From assembly GCA_019119675.1 (NCBI GenBank), contig DWWO01000006.1:1-49202 (forward strand): DNA of 49,202 nt, in the 5' to 3' direction. Positions 8,357-16,010 of this stretch are shown in pieces; position 1 is the first letter of the stretch, and every line of letters begins with the position of its first letter. The notes under the pieces are model-generated. The model made no database searches, had not been told where the DNA came from, and saw only the letters and a list, made by a program, of their open reading frames with translations. The stretch comes from Candidatus Mediterraneibacter faecipullorum (GTDB taxonomy: Bacteria; Bacillota; Clostridia; Lachnospirales; Lachnospiraceae). The position numbers were made by a program, and so were the translations under genes.

Positions 8357-9118
8357 ATGTTTACAAAGAGAATCATTCCCTGCCTTGATGTAAACGGGGG
8401 AAGAGTGGTAAAAGGAGTCAATTTCGTGGATCTCAAAGATGCGGGTGATCCGGTGGAGATCGCGAAAGCATATGATAAGGCGGGAGCAGACGAACTTGTA
8501 TTTCTCGATATAACGGCATCGTCCGACAACAGAGGCACAGTCATCGACATGGTGCGTAAAGTTGCTGAATGTGTATTTATTCCGTTCACCGTAGGCGGCG
8601 GTATCCGCACTGTAGATGATTTTCGGGCGATTCTCCGTGAAGGTGCTGATAAAATTTCAATCAATTCTTCTGCGATCAATACGCCTGAGCTGGTCAGTGA
8701 TGCGGCTGATAAGTTTGGAAGCCAGTGTGTCGTTGTAGCGATCGACGCCAAGAAAAGAGCAGACGGTACGGGTTGGAATATATACAAGAACGGCGGACGC
8801 ATCGATGTGGGCATCGATGCAGTAGAGTGGGCGATGAAAGTGGAACGCCTCGGAGCAGGTGAGATCCTGCTTACCAGTATGGACTGCGACGGCACGAAAG
8901 CCGGTTATGATCTGGAACTGACACGCACGATCGCTGAAAATGTATCCATTCCGGTCATTGCTTCCGGCGGAGCAGGCACATTAGAACATTTCAAAGAAGC
9001 GCTGACAGTCGGAAAGGCAGACGCGGCGCTGGCTGCGTCTCTGTTCCACTATAAGGAGCTGGAAATCCGGCAGGTGAAAGAATACCTTCAGAGCGAAGGA
9101 GTTCCGGTGCGGCTATAA
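8357..9118 (+). CDS. hisF: Imidazole glycerol phosphate synthase, cyclase subunit
   Basis: A 253-residue TIM-barrel enzyme that uses HisH-derived ammonia to convert PRFAR into imidazole glycerol phosphate and AICAR. It carries the catalytic aspartates, Asp11 in [14 protein letters not shown] and Asp130 region in VVVAIDAKK, and the phosphate-binding loops VGGGIRT and ASGGAGT. Length and motif order are standard. It is co-transcribed with hisH, with a 12-bp gap and a GGAGGG ribosome binding site in the gap. Confidence 0.97.
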   Translation: MFTKRIIPCLDVNGGRVVKGVNFVDLKDAGDPVEIAKAYDKAGADELVFLDITASSDNRGTVIDMVRKVAECVFIPFTVGGGIRTVDDFRAILREGADKISINSSAINTPELVSDAADKFGSQCVVVAIDAKKRADGTGWNIYKNGGRIDVGIDAVEWAMKVERLGAGEILLTSMDCDGTKAGYDLELTRTIAENVSIPVIASGGAGTLEHFKEALTVGKADAALAASLFHYKELEIRQVKEYLQSEGVPVRL

Positions 9119-9135
9119 ATAAAACAGTTCATCCA

Positions 9136-9164
9136 TTGCAATGCGTTCGGTATGATGATAAAAT
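9136..9164 (+). promoter_or_regulatory. Promoter of ung
   Basis: -35 TTGCAA (9136-9141) and -10 TAAAAT (9159-9164), spacer 17 bp. It covers the TTG that would give a longer ung reading frame and so argues for the ATG at 9202. Confidence 0.55.
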
Positions 9165-9201
9165 TATCTGGAATATTCAGAAAGAAAAGAGGAACAGGAG
9201 C

Positions 9202-9870
9202 ATGGCAGGTCTGAACGGAGACTGGTATGAAGCGCTGAAAGGGGAATTCTCAAAGCCCTATTATAAGAAGTTATTTGAGACGGTGAATAGGGAATACAGG
9301 ACACATCTGATCTTTCCGCCGGCGGAGGATATCTTCAATGCTTTTCATCTGACGCCGCTGAAAGATGTTAAGGTCGTGATCCTTGGACAAGATCCGTACC
9401 ATAATAATGGGCAGGCGCACGGCCTGTGCTTCTCTGTGAAGAAGGGGGTAGACATTCCACCGTCGCTCGTGAACATTTATCAGGAGCTCCACGATGATCT
9501 GGGATGTACGATTCCGAACCATGGCTGCCTGACGAAATGGGCGGAGCAGGGTGTGCTTATGCTGAACACGGTGCTTACTGTGCGGGCGCATCAGGCGAAC
9601 TCTCACCGGGGGATTGGCTGGGAAGAGTTTACAGATGCGGCGATCATGGCGCTGAATAGTCAGGACAGGCCGATCGTGTTCATCCTGTGGGGCAGCCCGG
9701 CTCAGAGAAAGAAAGTGATGCTCAATAACCCGAAGCATCTGATCCTGACGGCACCTCATCCGAGCCCGCTGTCTGCCTACAGGGGATTCTTCGGCAGCAG
9801 GCCGTTCAGTAAGACGAACGCCTTTCTGGAGAGTCACGGGATCGAACCGGTCGACTGGCAGATTGACTGA
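9202..9870 (+). CDS. ung: Uracil-DNA glycosylase (family 1)
   Basis: A 222-residue base-excision-repair enzyme that removes uracil from DNA. The water-activating motif GQDPYHNNGQAHGL (about 61-74) and the C-terminal HPSPLSAYRGFFGSRPFS motif (about 186-203) are both intact, and both are diagnostic of family 1 UDGs. The frame is open upstream to a TTG at 9136. That stretch contains a promoter, and the ATG at 9202 is preceded by purine-rich AAGAGGAACAGGAG, so the shorter form is preferred. It is monocistronic and followed by the tRNA-Gly promoter. Confidence 0.95.
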   Translation: MAGLNGDWYEALKGEFSKPYYKKLFETVNREYRTHLIFPPAEDIFNAFHLTPLKDVKVVILGQDPYHNNGQAHGLCFSVKKGVDIPPSLVNIYQELHDDLGCTIPNHGCLTKWAEQGVLMLNTVLTVRAHQANSHRGIGWEEFTDAAIMALNSQDRPIVFILWGSPAQRKKVMLNNPKHLILTAPHPSPLSAYRGFFGSRPFSKTNAFLESHGIEPVDWQID

Positions 9871-9878
9871 GAAAAGTC

Positions 9879-9907
9879 TTGCAATTTCAATAAAAGCGCG
9901 TTATAAT
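9879..9907 (+). promoter_or_regulatory. Promoter of tRNA-Gly
   Basis: -35 TTGCAA (9879-9884) and perfect -10 TATAAT (9902-9907), spacer 17 bp, 16 bp ahead of the tRNA. Confidence 0.75.
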
Positions 9908-9923
9908 TTTTAGCGTGCCAGAT

Positions 9924-9994
9924 GCAGATGTAGTTCATCGGTAGAATACCAGCTTCCCAAGCTGGGGAGGCGGGTTCGATTCCCGTCATCTGCT
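9924..9994 (+). tRNA. tRNA-Gly (anticodon CCC)
   Basis: A 71-base cloverleaf. The acceptor GCAGATG (9924-9930) pairs with CATCTGC (9987-9993), with discriminator T at 9994. The anticodon stem-loop CAGCTTCCCAAGCTG places CCC in the loop, reading GGG codons. The T loop is TTCGATT. CCA is not encoded. It has its own promoter and terminator. Confidence 0.95.
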
Positions 9995-9996
9995 TA

Positions 9997-10031
9997 GAAA
10001 AAGCCGGAAACGTTCGCTGTTTCCGGCTTTT
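9997..10031. terminator. Bidirectional terminator after tRNA-Gly
   Basis: AAAAGCCGGAAAC pairs with GTTTCCGGCTTTT around a short loop. It can serve the tRNA (+) and the convergent small gene at 10050-10313 (-). Confidence 0.85.
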
Positions 10032-10049
10032 ATAGATCATAGAAATAAA

Positions 10050-10313
10050 TTATTCTTCAATTACCTGTATCTCCAGATAATCAAAATCAATGGAATCCAC
10101 AAAGTTATCCTGATAAAATCTCGCTTTTGCGTGCCGCTTAAATTCAGCGATCGTAGAGTCCAGCCAGATTGGTTTGCTCAAGTCAAACTGATAGCAGATT
10201 TCGTCCAGGGCGTTGAAGATCTTGTGTGTACGTGTATCGTCTGTCTCATCGCAGATGACGGTGTCTTTTAACATTCTGTTATCTTTAAATTCTTTTCCCC
10301 ATAAACGGAACAT
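10050..10313 (-). CDS. Small conserved-looking hypothetical protein
   Basis: An 87-residue soluble acidic protein with no recognised domain, signal peptide or membrane segment. It is a believable gene. It has a minus-strand promoter (-35 ATGACT at 10368-10363, -10 TAGAAT at 10345-10340, spacer 17), a ribosome binding site AAGGAG before the ATG, and a shared terminator just after its stop. Two histidines and two cysteines are scattered and form no obvious metal site. It is divergent from the MntA/HepT operon. No function is assigned. Confidence 0.7.
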   Translation of the reverse strand: MFRLWGKEFKDNRMLKDTVICDETDDTRTHKIFNALDEICYQFDLSKPIWLDSTIAEFKRHAKARFYQDNFVDSIDFDYLEIQVIEE

Positions 10314-10339
10314 ATTACACAGCTCCTTTCATAACTGCT

Positions 10340-10368
10340 ATTCTAGCACAGCGAAGTCGAAAAGTCAT
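10340..10368 (-). promoter_or_regulatory. Promoter of the 87-aa hypothetical gene
   Basis: Minus-strand -35 ATGACT (10368-10363) and -10 TAGAAT (10345-10340), spacer 17 bp. Confidence 0.55.
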
Positions 10369-10372
10369 TCAG

Positions 10373-10412
10373 AAAATCCCAAAGTGCGAGGTTGTGCGAG
10401 CTTAGGGATTTT
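10373..10412. repeat. Inverted repeat overlapping the MntA/HepT promoter
   Basis: AAAATCCCAAAG (10373-10384) and CTTAGGGATTTT (10401-10412) form 12-bp arms with one mismatch. The 16-base spacer holds a tandem GTGCGAG. The right arm covers the spacer of the plus-strand promoter, so an operator is plausible. A weak terminator-like structure is the alternative. Confidence 0.5.
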
Positions 10413-10420
10413 GTTATATT
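10392..10420 (+). promoter_or_regulatory. Promoter of the MntA/HepT operon
   Basis: -35 TTGTGC (10392-10397) and -10 TATATT (10415-10420), spacer 17 bp, partly inside the inverted repeat at 10373-10412. Confidence 0.55.
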
Positions 10421-10457
10421 AATAAAAGAGCCAAAGTGACAGGGAGAGTGAAAAAGA

Positions 10458-10727
10458 ATGACATTAGCGAAAGTCCTGGAGGAAGTAAAGAAATTATGTG
10501 TAAAATATCAGGCGCAAGAGGTCGTTTTATTTGGATCAAGGGCGAAAGGAACCGCGCTGGAAAGAAGCGATATTGATATTGCAGTATCTGGCGTGAAAGC
10601 ATTCGACGCACTTGAAGAAGAAATAGAAGAAATCCCGACACTATATATAGTTGATCTTTTAAATATGGATACATGCAGAAATGAATTGATATTGGAGGAC
10701 ATCAGAAAGTATGGACGCAAAATTTGA
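10458..10727 (+). CDS. mntA: MntA-type nucleotidyltransferase antitoxin (MNT domain)
   Basis: An 89-residue minimal nucleotidyltransferase of the polymerase-beta superfamily. The catalytic signature GSRAKGTALERSDID (G-S-x10-D-x-D) sits at about residues 26-40. In characterised type VII toxin-antitoxin systems the MNT protein transfers AMP to a tyrosine of the partner HEPN toxin and so neutralises it. The neighbour here is exactly such a HEPN protein, overlapping by 17 bp. Size and order fit the MntA/HepT arrangement. Do not confuse it with the manganese transporter also called MntA. The toxin-antitoxin role is inferred from family and neighbour. Confidence 0.85.
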   Translation: MTLAKVLEEVKKLCVKYQAQEVVLFGSRAKGTALERSDIDIAVSGVKAFDALEEEIEEIPTLYIVDLLNMDTCRNELILEDIRKYGRKI

Positions 10728-11136
10728 AAAGAGATGGGTATCGTTTAACAATTCGCTGGACTCGCTGGCTGAAGCGCGTGAAAGGGATATGTCGGACTCG
10801 TTTGTTTTAAGCGGAACAAGTGCTAAATTTAGTATTACATTTGACCTGGCATGGAAAGTTATGAAAGATATATTGATTCAGCATTATGCGATCACGGCAT
10901 TTGTTTCCGGTTCACCTAGAGAGGTGCTTCGCATGGCATACAAGGCGGAACTGATTTCCGACGATATCTGGCTGGAAATGCTGAAGATACGAAATCAGCT
11001 TGCGCATGATTATGACGGAGTGATCGTGAAAGAGTACTGCCAGAAAATCATTCACGAATATATTGACCGGCTGTATGAATTCAGGGATCATGCCGCGGAG
11101 GTTCTGGCAGCGGCTCAGGAAAGGGGATACTTATGA
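10711..11136 (+). CDS. hepT: HepT-type HEPN toxin (HI0074-like)
   Basis: A 141-residue all-helical HEPN protein of the nucleotidyltransferase substrate-binding (HI0074) family. The motif RNQLAHDY near residues 94-101 matches the R-x4-H-x-Y signature. Its Arg and His form the putative RNase site and its Tyr is the AMPylation target in studied HepT toxins. It overlaps mntA by 17 bp, and its stop overlaps the start of a PTS IIC gene by 4 bp. The three genes are therefore very probably one operon, which is unusual for a toxin-antitoxin pair. RNase activity is inferred, not shown. Confidence 0.85.
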   Translation: MDAKFEKRWVSFNNSLDSLAEARERDMSDSFVLSGTSAKFSITFDLAWKVMKDILIQHYAITAFVSGSPREVLRMAYKAELISDDIWLEMLKIRNQLAHDYDGVIVKEYCQKIIHEYIDRLYEFRDHAAEVLAAAQERGYL

Positions 11137-12185
11137 AGAAACTTCTGGACAGAATATTTATTGACGGGCTGACTGGTATGGCCCAGGGATTATTTGCCAC
11201 GCTGATCATCGGCACGATCATCCAGCAGATCGGCACGTACTGCGGGGGAAATATCGGTGACCTGATCTTTACGCTCGGAAAGGTGGCGGCAGGCCTGACC
11301 GGCGCAGGTATCGGCGCGGGTGTGGCGAGGAAACTGGACGCGGGACATCTGGTGATCGTGTCGGCGGCAGTAGTGGGCATGATCGGAGCATTCGCAGGTA
11401 ATGTCATGTCCGGGGATATTGTGAATGGAGGCAGCCTTGTGCTTTCGGGACCGGGGGAACCGCTCGGGGCATTTGTTGCAGCTTATATTGCCATTGAGAT
11501 CGGCATACTGATCTCCGGTAAGACGAAGCTGGATATCATCCTGACGCCGCTTGTCTGTATTGGTGTGGGTTCTGCGGTCGGGCTTCTTGTCGGGCCGCCG
11601 ATCTCAGGGTTCATGTCCTGGCTCGGATCTCTGATCAACTGGGGAACAGAGCAGCAGCCGTTCGTTATGGGAATCGTGGTATCTGTGCTGATGGGAATGA
11701 TACTGACTCTTCCCATCAGTTCTGCGGCACTTGGGGTGATCCTGAATCTGTCCGGTCTGGCAGCGGGCGCGGCGACAGTCGGATGCTGCTGTAATATGAT
11801 CGGTTTCGCGGTGGCGAGCTTTAGGGAAAATAAATTCAGCGGCCTGCTCTCACAGGGGATCGGGACATCAATGCTGCAGGTGCCCAATATTGTGAGGCAT
11901 CCGCAGATATGGATTCCGCCGATCCTTTCCAGTGCTATATTAGGGCCGGTATCGACGATGGTGTTCCATATGACGAATAACGCTACCGGGTCGGGAATGG
12001 GAACAGCAGGGCTTGTAGGACCTCTGATGACATGGCAGGTGATGACGCAGTCAGAAGCAGAGATGATCGTGCTTGTGAAGATCATCCTGATCCAGTTCGT
12101 TCTCCCGGCTGTGATCACACTGCTCATATCTGAATTTATGAGAAAGAAAAAATGGATACATTTCGGTGATATGAAGCTGGAATAG
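11133..12185 (+). CDS. PTS transporter subunit IIC (orphan EIIC)
   Basis: A 350-residue, glycine-rich polytopic membrane protein of the PTS_EIIC_2 type, with about ten hydrophobic segments and the motifs GAGIGAGVARKL and LTLPISSAALGVIL. It should form the substrate channel of a sugar phosphotransferase system, but no IIA or IIB gene lies nearby. Proteins of this family are often encoded alone, and their substrate is unknown. It overlaps hepT by ATGA, so translation is coupled to the toxin gene. Family assignment is fairly secure. A sugar-transport role is by homology only. Confidence 0.8.
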   Translation: MKKLLDRIFIDGLTGMAQGLFATLIIGTIIQQIGTYCGGNIGDLIFTLGKVAAGLTGAGIGAGVARKLDAGHLVIVSAAVVGMIGAFAGNVMSGDIVNGGSLVLSGPGEPLGAFVAAYIAIEIGILISGKTKLDIILTPLVCIGVGSAVGLLVGPPISGFMSWLGSLINWGTEQQPFVMGIVVSVLMGMILTLPISSAALGVILNLSGLAAGAATVGCCCNMIGFAVASFRENKFSGLLSQGIGTSMLQVPNIVRHPQIWIPPILSSAILGPVSTMVFHMTNNATGSGMGTAGLVGPLMTWQVMTQSEAEMIVLVKIILIQFVLPAVITLLISEFMRKKKWIHFGDMKLE

Positions 12186-12232
12186 TATACTCCGGACAAT
12201 CTTAAAAATGAATAAAAAAAGAGCGAACTCGG

Positions 12233-12261
12233 TTAACAGAAAACACAAAATATGGTATACT
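12233..12261 (+). promoter_or_regulatory. Promoter of the small alarmone synthetase gene
   Basis: -35 TTAACA (12233-12238) and -10 TATACT (12256-12261), spacer 17 bp. Confidence 0.65.
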
Positions 12262-12297
12262 TAGAAGCAACAAAATAACCAATGGGGGCTATTCGTG

Positions 12298-13044
12298 ATG
12301 AGAGGTGAACAACAGGTTGAGGCTGCATTGAAAAGCTACGAAGATGTTGACAGTTGGAAGACAGTTATTTTCCTCTATAATGCAGCTTTAAAAGAAGTGG
12401 GCACAAAGCTGGAAATTTTAAATGATGAATTCCAGCACGTACATCAGTATAACCCGATCGAGCATATCAAAACCCGGATCAAGACGCCGGAGAGTATCGT
12501 CAAGAAGCTGAAGCGCTATGGATATGAGACTTCGATTGAAAACATGGTCAGATATATTAATGATATTGCAGGTGTAAGACTGATCTGTTCTTTTACGTCG
12601 GATATCTACCGCTTAGCCGAGATGATCGGAAATCAGAGCGATCTCAAGGTGCTTTCGATCAAAGATTACATAAAGAACCCGAAAGAGAGTGGTTATAAGA
12701 GTTACCATATGCTCGTGTCGGTTCCGATCTTTCTGTCAGACAGTGTAGTGGACACGAAAGTAGAAATCCAGATCCGGACGATCGCCATGGATTTCTGGGC
12801 AAGTCTGGAGCATAAGATCTATTATAAATTCGAGGGAAATGCTCCGGAATATATCAGCCGGGATCTGCGTGAATGTGCGAAGATGGTATCGGAACTGGAT
12901 GAGAAGATGCTCTCGCTCAATGAGGCGATCCAGGAATGTATTCTCCGGCAGGAGAATAAAGCAAATATGGACGATGTGGTGGAAAACGTGATCGGGAACA
13001 GGACGGAACAGCCAAAACTTCAGGCGAATGGAACCGAAGGATAG
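12298..13044 (+). CDS. Small alarmone synthetase (RelQ/YjbM-like GTP pyrophosphokinase)
   Basis: A 248-residue single-domain (p)ppGpp synthetase that transfers pyrophosphate from ATP to GDP or GTP. The RelA/SpoT synthetase core is seen in IKTPESIVKKLKRYG, DIAGVRLICSF, the ESGYKSYHMLVSVP loop that binds the acceptor guanine, and VEIQIRTIAMDFWASLEHK. No HD hydrolase, TGS or ACT domain is present. The C-terminal tail after about residue 205 is helical and low in conservation. A GTG at 12295 in frame is an alternative start. It is monocistronic, ending at a very strong hairpin. A separate small hydrolase gene lies at 22940-23521. Confidence 0.9.
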   Translation: MRGEQQVEAALKSYEDVDSWKTVIFLYNAALKEVGTKLEILNDEFQHVHQYNPIEHIKTRIKTPESIVKKLKRYGYETSIENMVRYINDIAGVRLICSFTSDIYRLAEMIGNQSDLKVLSIKDYIKNPKESGYKSYHMLVSVPIFLSDSVVDTKVEIQIRTIAMDFWASLEHKIYYKFEGNAPEYISRDLRECAKMVSELDEKMLSLNEAIQECILRQENKANMDDVVENVIGNRTEQPKLQANGTEG

Positions 13045-13063
13045 AGTTGATGAAAAAGAATGT

Positions 13064-13117
13064 GCCAATAGCAAAAACGGGATGCGGCAGATGCCGCATC
13101 CCGTTTTTGCTATTGGC
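13064..13117. terminator. Perfect 26-bp inverted repeat acting as bidirectional terminator
   Basis: The arms 13064-13089 and 13092-13117 are perfect complements separated by two bases (GA). The central part has the classic A-run, GC stem, T-run arrangement (AAAAACGGGATGCGGCA and its complement). The outer GCCAATAGC/GCTATTGGC arms extend past the T-run. It lies between convergent genes. Confidence 0.9.
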
Positions 13118-13122
13118 GGATA

Positions 13123-14079
13123 TTACACCTGTTTATTCTCATCGTCAGCTGCCACCTCCGTGATGGATTTGACGAGCCCTGCGATCCCCTGTATTTCTGA
13201 AGGGATAATGATCTTGGTAGCTTTGCCGTTGGCGGCTTTTTCGAATGCTTCCAGGCTTCTGAGCGTCAGAACTGCGTTATCGGCTCCGGCGTCTTTTAAG
13301 AATCTTAAACCATCGGCCGTAGCCTGCTGCACTTTCATGATCGCTTCGGCTTCACCTTCAGCCTCGCGGATCATTTTCTCTTTCTCGGCTTCGGCTTTCA
13401 GGATCGCTGCCTGTTTTGCAGCTTCCGCTTCAAGGATCACAGACTCTTTCTGGCCTTCGGCAACGAGTACGGTAGATTTCTTCTCGCCTTCTGCACGCAG
13501 GATAGCTTCACGTCTTTCACGTTCTGCCTTCATCTGCTTCTCCATTGCATCCCGGATCGCAGTCGGCGGGATGATATTCTTGAGCTCTACACGGTTCACT
13601 TTGATCCCCCATGGATCGGTCGCCAGATCCAGCTCTGAGCGCATCTTCGTGTTGATAGTTTCACGGGATGTAAGGGTCTGGTCAAGCTCAAGATCGCCAA
13701 TGATGTTTCTGAGAGTGGTGGCAGTCAGATTTTCGATGGCAACGATCGGACTTGCCACGCCATAGCAGAACATCTTCGGATCAGTGATAGAATAAAAGAT
13801 GACAGTGTCGATCTGCATTGTTACATTATCCTTTGTGATCACGGGCTGGGGCGGGAAGTCCACAACCTGTTCTTTAAGGTCGATGCGTCTTGCCACACGG
13901 TCAATAATAGGAAGTTTGAAATGCAGGCCTGTGTTCCACGTTGTAAGATAAGCGCCGAGACGCTCAACAACGACCGCCTGAGCCTGATGTACAATCTTGA
14001 CGCATGAGATCAGTATAAGTACGACAATGACCAGAATGATCAGGAAAAGTATTGTTCCGATGCCTATAATTGAGTTCAT
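13123..14079 (-). CDS. SPFH/band 7 (stomatin-like) membrane protein
   Basis: A 318-residue stomatin-family protein. It has one N-terminal membrane helix (about 3-25), the band 7/SPFH domain (about 28-190, with AYLTTWNTGLHFKLP and DPWGIKVNRVELKNIIPP) and a long alanine/glutamate-rich coiled coil (about 195-270). These proteins oligomerise in membrane microdomains and are usually paired with an NfeD-type partner. The NfeD gene lies directly upstream and overlaps by 4 bp, so this is the standard pair. The proposed roles are membrane organisation and protein quality control. No catalytic residues are expected. Confidence 0.93.
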   Translation of the reverse strand: MNSIIGIGTILFLIILVIVVLILISCVKIVHQAQAVVVERLGAYLTTWNTGLHFKLPIIDRVARRIDLKEQVVDFPPQPVITKDNVTMQIDTVIFYSITDPKMFCYGVASPIVAIENLTATTLRNIIGDLELDQTLTSRETINTKMRSELDLATDPWGIKVNRVELKNIIPPTAIRDAMEKQMKAERERREAILRAEGEKKSTVLVAEGQKESVILEAEAAKQAAILKAEAEKEKMIREAEGEAEAIMKVQQATADGLRFLKDAGADNAVLTLRSLEAFEKAANGKATKIIIPSEIQGIAGLVKSITEVAADDENKQV

Positions 14080-14552
14080 AATGTTCCCTCCTCATATTTT
14101 TCTACGATTAATTTTACCCCTGAAACAGCAACAATCTTCGCGAGATCGCCTGTTTCCAGTATTTCACTGTCTTTGTGCGAGCGGACTGTCCATTCCTGCC
14201 CGTCCACAATGCTCCGTCCGGTCTGCCTCAGATTATCGACCCGCTCCGTGATTTTTATGATCTCCCCGATCTTGCTCTCGTAGTTGGTCCTCAGACGGTT
14301 CTTATTGAGGTGTTTCGCGGCCCATGGTCTTGTAAAGATCATCAATACAATGGATACGGCAAGAAATACGATGACCTGAATGATCAGATTCGCTCCCAGT
14401 GTGTTTACACCCGCTGCTGCCAGCGCGCCAATGGCAAACCAGATCGTTGTCAGCCCGACCGTAAACACTTCAATAATGAGCAGGATGATGAAAAGACCGA
14501 TCCAGATCAGATTGAGCATGGCCGGGGAAAGAGCCAGAATGTCTGCTTCCAT
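14076..14552 (-). CDS. NfeD-family membrane protein
   Basis: A 158-residue short NfeD protein without the N-terminal serine protease domain. The hydrophobic helices span about residues 10-80. A C-terminal OB-fold domain (about 95-155) includes the family pattern GRSIVDGQEWTVRS and GDLAKIVAVSGVKLIV. It is translationally coupled to the SPFH gene (overlap ATGA), its known partner type. AAAGGAG precedes the start on the minus strand. Confidence 0.9.
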   Translation of the reverse strand: MEADILALSPAMLNLIWIGLFIILLIIEVFTVGLTTIWFAIGALAAAGVNTLGANLIIQVIVFLAVSIVLMIFTRPWAAKHLNKNRLRTNYESKIGEIIKITERVDNLRQTGRSIVDGQEWTVRSHKDSEILETGDLAKIVAVSGVKLIVEKYEEGTL

Positions 14553-14591
14553 GTGGTGTCTCCTTTCATAAAATATTTTTGAAATTTATTC

Positions 14592-15749
14592 CTATGTATA
14601 TTCGGTATAATCTACATCATAGTACACCTCACTCGGAGTGAGGGTAATGCTTCCGTACTCAACGGAGACCTCTGTCCCATCCGGAATAACGATGTTTTTC
14701 GCTCCGGTGTCAGTATATTCATCTGAAACCGGCGCATAATCTGTGCTGTCCACCCACAGATATTCGGAGGATCCGTTGGGATAAGTCAGAGTAACACTTG
14801 AATAGCCATAGTCGTCTTCCAGCGTATCCAGAGCAGTGATGTCATAGATCCCTTCGGGGATAATTCCGTCACCGGAAGTGTAAGTTCCGGCTTCCAGACT
14901 GACTGGTTCGCTCAAAGGATTCTCCTTTATTTCCTGTGTCAGCGGCTGAGCGTTTTCTGTAGTAAACCGGAGGATAACGCCGCTGTCTATGCTGAGGTCA
15001 GCACCGTTATAAAGGCGGATATCCTCTTCTTCTGTGACCTGGTCGTATTCGGATTCAGTTCCGAAAGTGACATAGTGATAAATACTGTTCTCCTCGTCAT
15101 CAATCCCGATACCGCCTGTTCCCTCGACAAGCTCCGCGCGGTAGACTCCTTCGGGAATATGTACGCCGACTCTGTATATGCCGTTTCCTAATACAGTTTC
15201 ATAAGCATCTCCGGACGACGGAATCTCTCTTGTTGCAAAGCTGTAAGGGTCGTAATCTGAATCATCCCAGATGTAATCATCATCATCATACCCTGTATCA
15301 TCCATGTTGTATGAGACGCTGTCAGAAGTGAAAGTGTCTGTTACAGTGGAAAAACCGTTGCCCAGGATGTTGCTGACGATATCGGTGAGTGCAGGCAGTG
15401 CAGCAATGAGAATGACTGCAATAATGATGATCCATACCGCCAGGCCGCGCCTTCTTCTGCCTGATGCCACAGTGCGGACTGCTGAGCTGTATGTTGTCTG
15501 CCTATTCGGATATACAGTTTTCGGTTTCTGTGAAGTGGTTTTAGGCTCCGGTCTTGGAGCTGTGCGCTGATTTCCTCTGGATGCCTGTGGCTGATAGTCG
15601 AGATCCCTGTCAGGCGGACTCTCGGATTGTGAAGAAATACTCCGGCGTATGGAACGTTCCCGGTCGTAAATAGAATTATCCAGGCCGCAGAATGTACATC
15701 GGTTATTGACCAGATCCCCTCCACATAAACTGCATTTCTTTTTTAACAT
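14592..15749 (-). CDS. Zinc-ribbon, single-TM surface protein with Ile-Pro-x-Gly-x-Tyr repeats
   Basis: A 385-residue protein not assigned to a known function. A short N-terminal zinc ribbon (CSLCGG..CTFCG, residues 7-21) is followed by a basic, Ser/Pro/Gln-rich disordered linker and one membrane helix (about 104-123). A strongly acidic stretch rich in Asp and Tyr comes next (about 148-170). The outer portion contains two related segments, HIPEGVYRAE and IIPEGIYDIT, each within a beta-rich repeat of about 90 residues. The layout suggests a membrane-anchored protein with the zinc ribbon inside and the repeats outside. It lies just downstream of the NfeD/SPFH pair's promoter side, same strand, with a 39-bp gap to NfeD. 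Confidence 0.75.
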   Translation of the reverse strand: MLKKKCSLCGGDLVNNRCTFCGLDNSIYDRERSIRRSISSQSESPPDRDLDYQPQASRGNQRTAPRPEPKTTSQKPKTVYPNRQTTYSSAVRTVASGRRRRGLAVWIIIIAVILIAALPALTDIVSNILGNGFSTVTDTFTSDSVSYNMDDTGYDDDDYIWDDSDYDPYSFATREIPSSGDAYETVLGNGIYRVGVHIPEGVYRAELVEGTGGIGIDDEENSIYHYVTFGTESEYDQVTEEEDIRLYNGADLSIDSGVILRFTTENAQPLTQEIKENPLSEPVSLEAGTYTSGDGIIPEGIYDITALDTLEDDYGYSSVTLTYPNGSSEYLWVDSTDYAPVSDEYTDTGAKNIVIPDGTEVSVEYGSITLTPSEVYYDVDYTEYT

Positions 15750-15775
15750 AATCCACCCCCTCTAATCTTACCGGC

Positions 15776-15849
15776 AACAGTCCGGCTCGCGCCATTCGCA
15801 AAACCGCACTGACGTGCTTATTGCGGCTGCGCCGCATGGCTGGACTGTT
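15776..15849. repeat. GC-rich imperfect palindrome, REP-like intergenic element
   Basis: AACAGTCC (15776-15783) is exactly complementary to GGACTGTT (15842-15849). The interior is GC-rich and folds further, including GCAC/GTGC around TGAC and a GCGGCTGCGCCGC block. It sits between divergent genes and lacks a clean T-run, so it resembles a dispersed intergenic repeat more than a terminator. No second full copy is present in this window. Confidence 0.55.
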
Positions 15850-15926
15850 ATTCAAATTTAGTTTATTCTACCACAGGTGCCGGATATTTTGTGTAAAATA
15901 ATAGAAAAACGTGAAAATTGTAAAAA

Positions 15927-15938
15927 AATCTTAAGATT
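15927..15938. promoter_or_regulatory. 12-bp palindrome upstream of the P-type ATPase promoter
   Basis: AATCTTAAGATT is a perfect palindrome 22 bp ahead of the -35 box. It could bind a metal-responsive regulator, but no regulator gene is adjacent. Confidence 0.25.
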
Positions 15939-15960
15939 AGTGCGCGCTGTTTAAAAAATA

Positions 15961-15989
15961 TTGATGCTTCCATGTATTTTCGCTATACT
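15961..15989 (+). promoter_or_regulatory. Promoter of the P-type ATPase operon
   Basis: -35 TTGATG (15961-15966) and -10 TATACT (15984-15989), spacer 17 bp. Confidence 0.65.
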
Positions 15990-16010
15990 GTATATTTGAA
16001 GGGAAAGTTT

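Noticed and set aside
9136-9201. Longer ung start at TTG 9136
   Set aside because: The extension contains a TTGCAA-17-TAAAAT promoter, and the family N terminus fits the ATG at 9202.
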